NCBI GenBank assembly: GCA_020628975.1 | Contig: JAHDEF010000006.1 | Coordinates: 2,811 to 27,957 of the forward strand | DNA length: 25,147 nt | DNA from: Aquimarina sp. | GTDB lineage: Bacteria > Bacteroidota > Bacteroidia > Flavobacteriales > Flavobacteriaceae | Reading direction: 5' to 3' | Shown: piece after piece, positions 23,360 through 25,147 of the stretch | How the letters are laid out: each line of letters begins with the position of its first letter | Numbering within the stretch: position 1 is the stretch's first letter | Made by a program: the position numbers and the translations under genes | The notes under the pieces: model-generated | Told to the model about the DNA's origin: nothing | What the model saw: only the letters and a program-made list of their open reading frames with translations | The model's database searches: none

Positions 23360-23375
23360 AATATCCCTAATTTTG
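23346..23375 (+). promoter_or_regulatory. purK promoter: TTG, 19-bp spacer, TAATTTTG
   Basis: A -33 TTG at 23346-23348, a 19-bp spacer and a -7 TAATTTTG at 23368-23375 fit the Bacteroidota promoter consensus well. It lies 20 bp before the purK ATG at 23396. It is the best-formed promoter I find in this window. Confidence 0.6.
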
Positions 23376-23395
23376 CACTTTAAATTTCGAAGTAA

Positions 23396-24553
23396 ATGCA
23401 ACATTATTTCTCGTCAGATTTTAAGTTAGGCATCCTGGGTGGTGGACAATTAGGCAAAATGTTATTGTACGAAACTCGTAAGTATGATATTTCAACTACA
23501 GTTCTTGACCCAAGTGCCGAAGCTCCATGTAGAATAGCTTGCAATGAATTTATACAAGGAGATTTAATGGATTTTGACACCGTTTATAATTTCGGAAAAA
23601 AGGTCGATGTATTGACTTTCGAAATAGAAGCTGTGAATGTTGCCGCACTTGAAAAACTTGAAGCCGAAGGAAAAACCGTTTACCCTTCTGCAGCTACCTT
23701 AAAACAAATTCAGAATAAAGGAAAACAGAAAGTTTTTTATAAAGAACAAGGCATTCCTACCGCTGCATTTCAACAATTTGCCACAAAAGCAGCATTAATT
23801 TCAGCCATTACTAATAAAGAAGTTAGCCTTCCTTTTGTATGGAAATGTACCGAAGGTGGTTATGACGGTATGGGAGTAAGTGTTATTCGAGAAGAAAAAG
23901 CTTTAGCTAAGCTTCCTGATGCAGAATGTATTGCAGAAGATTTGATTGACTTTAAGAATGAGTTAGCTGTTATCGTGGTTCGAAATGCTGGTGGAGAAGT
24001 AAAAACCTATCCTGTCGTAGAAATGGAATTTCACCCAGAAGCAAATCAGGTGGAATATGTAATTTGCCCTGCTAGAATTAGCGATGATATTGCTGCAAAA
24101 GCAAGAGCTGTAGCTCAAAAAGTTTCTGAAAGTTTTAAACATGTTGGTGTTTTGGCGGTTGAAATGTTTCAAACTCAAGACGATGAAATATTGGTAAACG
24201 AAGTAGCACCACGAACTCATAATAGTGGCCATTTTAGTATTGAAGGAAGTTATACTAATCAATTTGAACAACATTTGCGTTCGGTATTAAACTTACCCTT
24301 GGGTGATACTGCTACAAAAGCAGGTGCTGTTATGGTAAACCTTGTAGGTGCAGAAGGCCACACTGGACAAGTAGCTTATGAAAATATCGAAAAAATTATG
24401 GCGCTTCCCGGGGTTACTCCACACATTTATGGGAAACGAGAAACACGCCCTTTTCGCAAAATGGGTCATGTAACTATCGTTAATGAAGATATCTACGAAG
24501 CTCGTCGCATTGCTGGAGAAGTTAAGCGGTTGATAAAAGTCGTTAGCAGTTAA
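23396..24553 (+). CDS. purK: 5-(carboxyamino)imidazole ribonucleotide synthase (N5-CAIR synthetase)
   Basis: This ATP-grasp enzyme of purine biosynthesis converts AIR, bicarbonate and ATP to N5-CAIR, the substrate of PurE. It is 385 aa with the normal arrangement. The N-terminal Rossmann-like part has 'LGILGGGQLGKMLLYE', followed by 'VLDPSAEAPCRIACNEFIQG' and 'VDVLTFEIEAVNVAALEKLE'. The ATP-grasp centre is seen at 'VWKCTEGGYDGMGVSV' and in the metal site 'LVNEVAPRTHNSGHFSIEG'. purE follows by 118 bp and they are presumably co-transcribed, although a repeat pair lies between them. A strong-looking TTG-N19-TAATTTTG promoter precedes the gene. Confidence 0.96.
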   Translation: MQHYFSSDFKLGILGGGQLGKMLLYETRKYDISTTVLDPSAEAPCRIACNEFIQGDLMDFDTVYNFGKKVDVLTFEIEAVNVAALEKLEAEGKTVYPSAATLKQIQNKGKQKVFYKEQGIPTAAFQQFATKAALISAITNKEVSLPFVWKCTEGGYDGMGVSVIREEKALAKLPDAECIAEDLIDFKNELAVIVVRNAGGEVKTYPVVEMEFHPEANQVEYVICPARISDDIAAKARAVAQKVSESFKHVGVLAVEMFQTQDDEILVNEVAPRTHNSGHFSIEGSYTNQFEQHLRSVLNLPLGDTATKAGAVMVNLVGAEGHTGQVAYENIEKIMALPGVTPHIYGKRETRPFRKMGHVTIVNEDIYEARRIAGEVKRLIKVVSS

Positions 24554-24664
24554 GTAGTTGTTAGTTGGCAGTTGGCAAAAATCGTATAATTTTTAGTAAA
24601 ATAGGATTTAATCATTCATAACACAAAATAACAAGCTAATAGCTAATAGCTAATAGCCAAAAGC
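24542..24664. repeat. Inverted AGC-type repeats between purK and purE
   Basis: The left unit at 24542-24576 begins inside the purK stop region (GTTAGCAGTTAAGTAGTTGT and on). The right unit at 24635-24664 contains the 7-mer GCTAATA in three tandem copies, followed by GCCAAAAGC. They are oppositely oriented members of the same repeat style as at 22456-22581. The A/T-rich interior has no ORF. Confidence 0.55.
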
Positions 24665-24671
24665 ACAAGAT

Positions 24672-25147
24672 ATGAAAGTAGGAGTTATTATGGGAAGTAC
24701 AAGCGACTTACCAATCATGCAACAAGCCGTAGATTTTTTAAAGGAATTAAATATTGATGTTGAGTTGGATATTGTTTCGGCACATCGTACTCCTGAAAAA
24801 TTATTCGATTACAGCCAAAATGCACATAAAAGAGGCGTTAATGTAATTATTGCTGGTGCCGGTGGTGCTGCGCATTTACCTGGTATGGTAGCTTCCTTAT
24901 CTCCACTTCCTGTGATTGGTGTTCCTGTAAAATCTCGTAACTCTATCGATGGTTGGGATTCGGTGTTGTCGATTCTTCAAATGCCTGGTGGAGTTCCTGT
25001 AGCTACTGTTGCTTTAGATGGGGCTTTAAATGCAGGGATATTAGCTGCACAAATTATCGGTTCTCAAAACGAAGAAGTACAAAACCGCATTATAGCCTAC
25101 AAAGAAAGCTTAAAAACTAAGGTGATTGAGGGAGCAAAATCAGTTGC
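24672..25147 (+). CDS. purE: 5-(carboxyamino)imidazole ribonucleotide mutase (incomplete at right edge)
   Basis: 158 residues are visible before the window ends. PurE class I converts N5-CAIR to CAIR, the next step after PurK. The opening 'MKVGVIMGSTSDLPIMQQA' holds the family GSxSD motif, and SAHRTP follows. GAGGAAHLPGMVAS, 'LPVIGVPVKSRNSIDGWDS' and 'LQMPGGVPVATVALDGALNA' are all conserved active-site regions. These signatures make the call secure even though the end is missing. It lies 118 bp after purK, on the same strand. Confidence 0.96.
   Translation, partial: MKVGVIMGSTSDLPIMQQAVDFLKELNIDVELDIVSAHRTPEKLFDYSQNAHKRGVNVIIAGAGGAAHLPGMVASLSPLPVIGVPVKSRNSIDGWDSVLSILQMPGGVPVATVALDGALNAGILAAQIIGSQNEEVQNRIIAYKESLKTKVIEGAKSV

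Noticed and set aside
23963..24274. Antisense open frame within purK, and similar ones inside feoB, pafA and serS
   Set aside because: They are mirror frames of strongly conserved genes, without recognisable domains, starts or context.
24635..24664. CRISPR-like short repeats before purE
   Set aside because: The units are 7-base tandem copies without spacers, and no cas genes are nearby.

Overview
The window is chromosomal DNA of a member of the Bacteroidota, almost certainly the family Flavobacteriaceae. The evidence is low GC content, coding sequence on both strands, scarce Shine-Dalgarno sequences, several perfect TAnnTTTG-type -7 promoter boxes, and gene content typical of the group: a PafA-type phosphatase, a peptidase S37, a POT peptide transporter, a 190-residue Adk and an Obg without a C-terminal extension. 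It is mostly core genome. I see no prophage, CRISPR array, tRNA, rRNA or complete insertion sequence.

Layout. 1-1975 (+): the end of a DivIC/FtsB-like gene, a short methylmalonyl-CoA mutase beta-like gene (mutA), and a 182-aa ORF where the large mutase subunit would be expected; the three genes overlap. 1972-6417: VOC protein (-), 2,4-dienoyl-CoA reductase-like SDR (+), secreted PafA-type alkaline phosphatase (-), ung (+), YciO/TsaC-like protein (-). 6568-9242: exported DUF2141 protein (+) converging on a 692-aa lipoprotein (-) with four repeated C-terminal domains; a 142-bp imperfect palindrome lies between them. 9414-11264: a structured intergenic element with its own -7 box, then serS and a small exported protein. 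11461-14898 (+): an exported TPR protein split by a frameshift, an exported S37 peptidase, and csaA. 14884-18578 (-): GNAT acetyltransferase, a small unknown protein, a tandem rhodanese, an exported thioredoxin-like protein and a POT transporter. 18744-21229 (-): feoA, feoB and a 44-aa Cys-rich FeoB-associated membrane protein. 21453-25147: obg and adk (-) divergent from purK and purE (+); purE runs off the window.

Functional themes are peptide scavenging (S37 peptidase and POT transporter), ferrous iron uptake (Feo), phosphate release (PafA), sulfur/thiol chemistry (rhodanese and thioredoxin) and purine synthesis (purK, purE, adk).

The least ordinary material is between genes and in the degenerate genes. 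It comprises the structured element before serS, the long palindrome at 6999-7140 that shares a REP-like core with it, inverted pairs of AGCTAATAGCC-type repeats in three successive gaps around adk/purK, the reduced mutase pair, and the frameshifted TPR gene.
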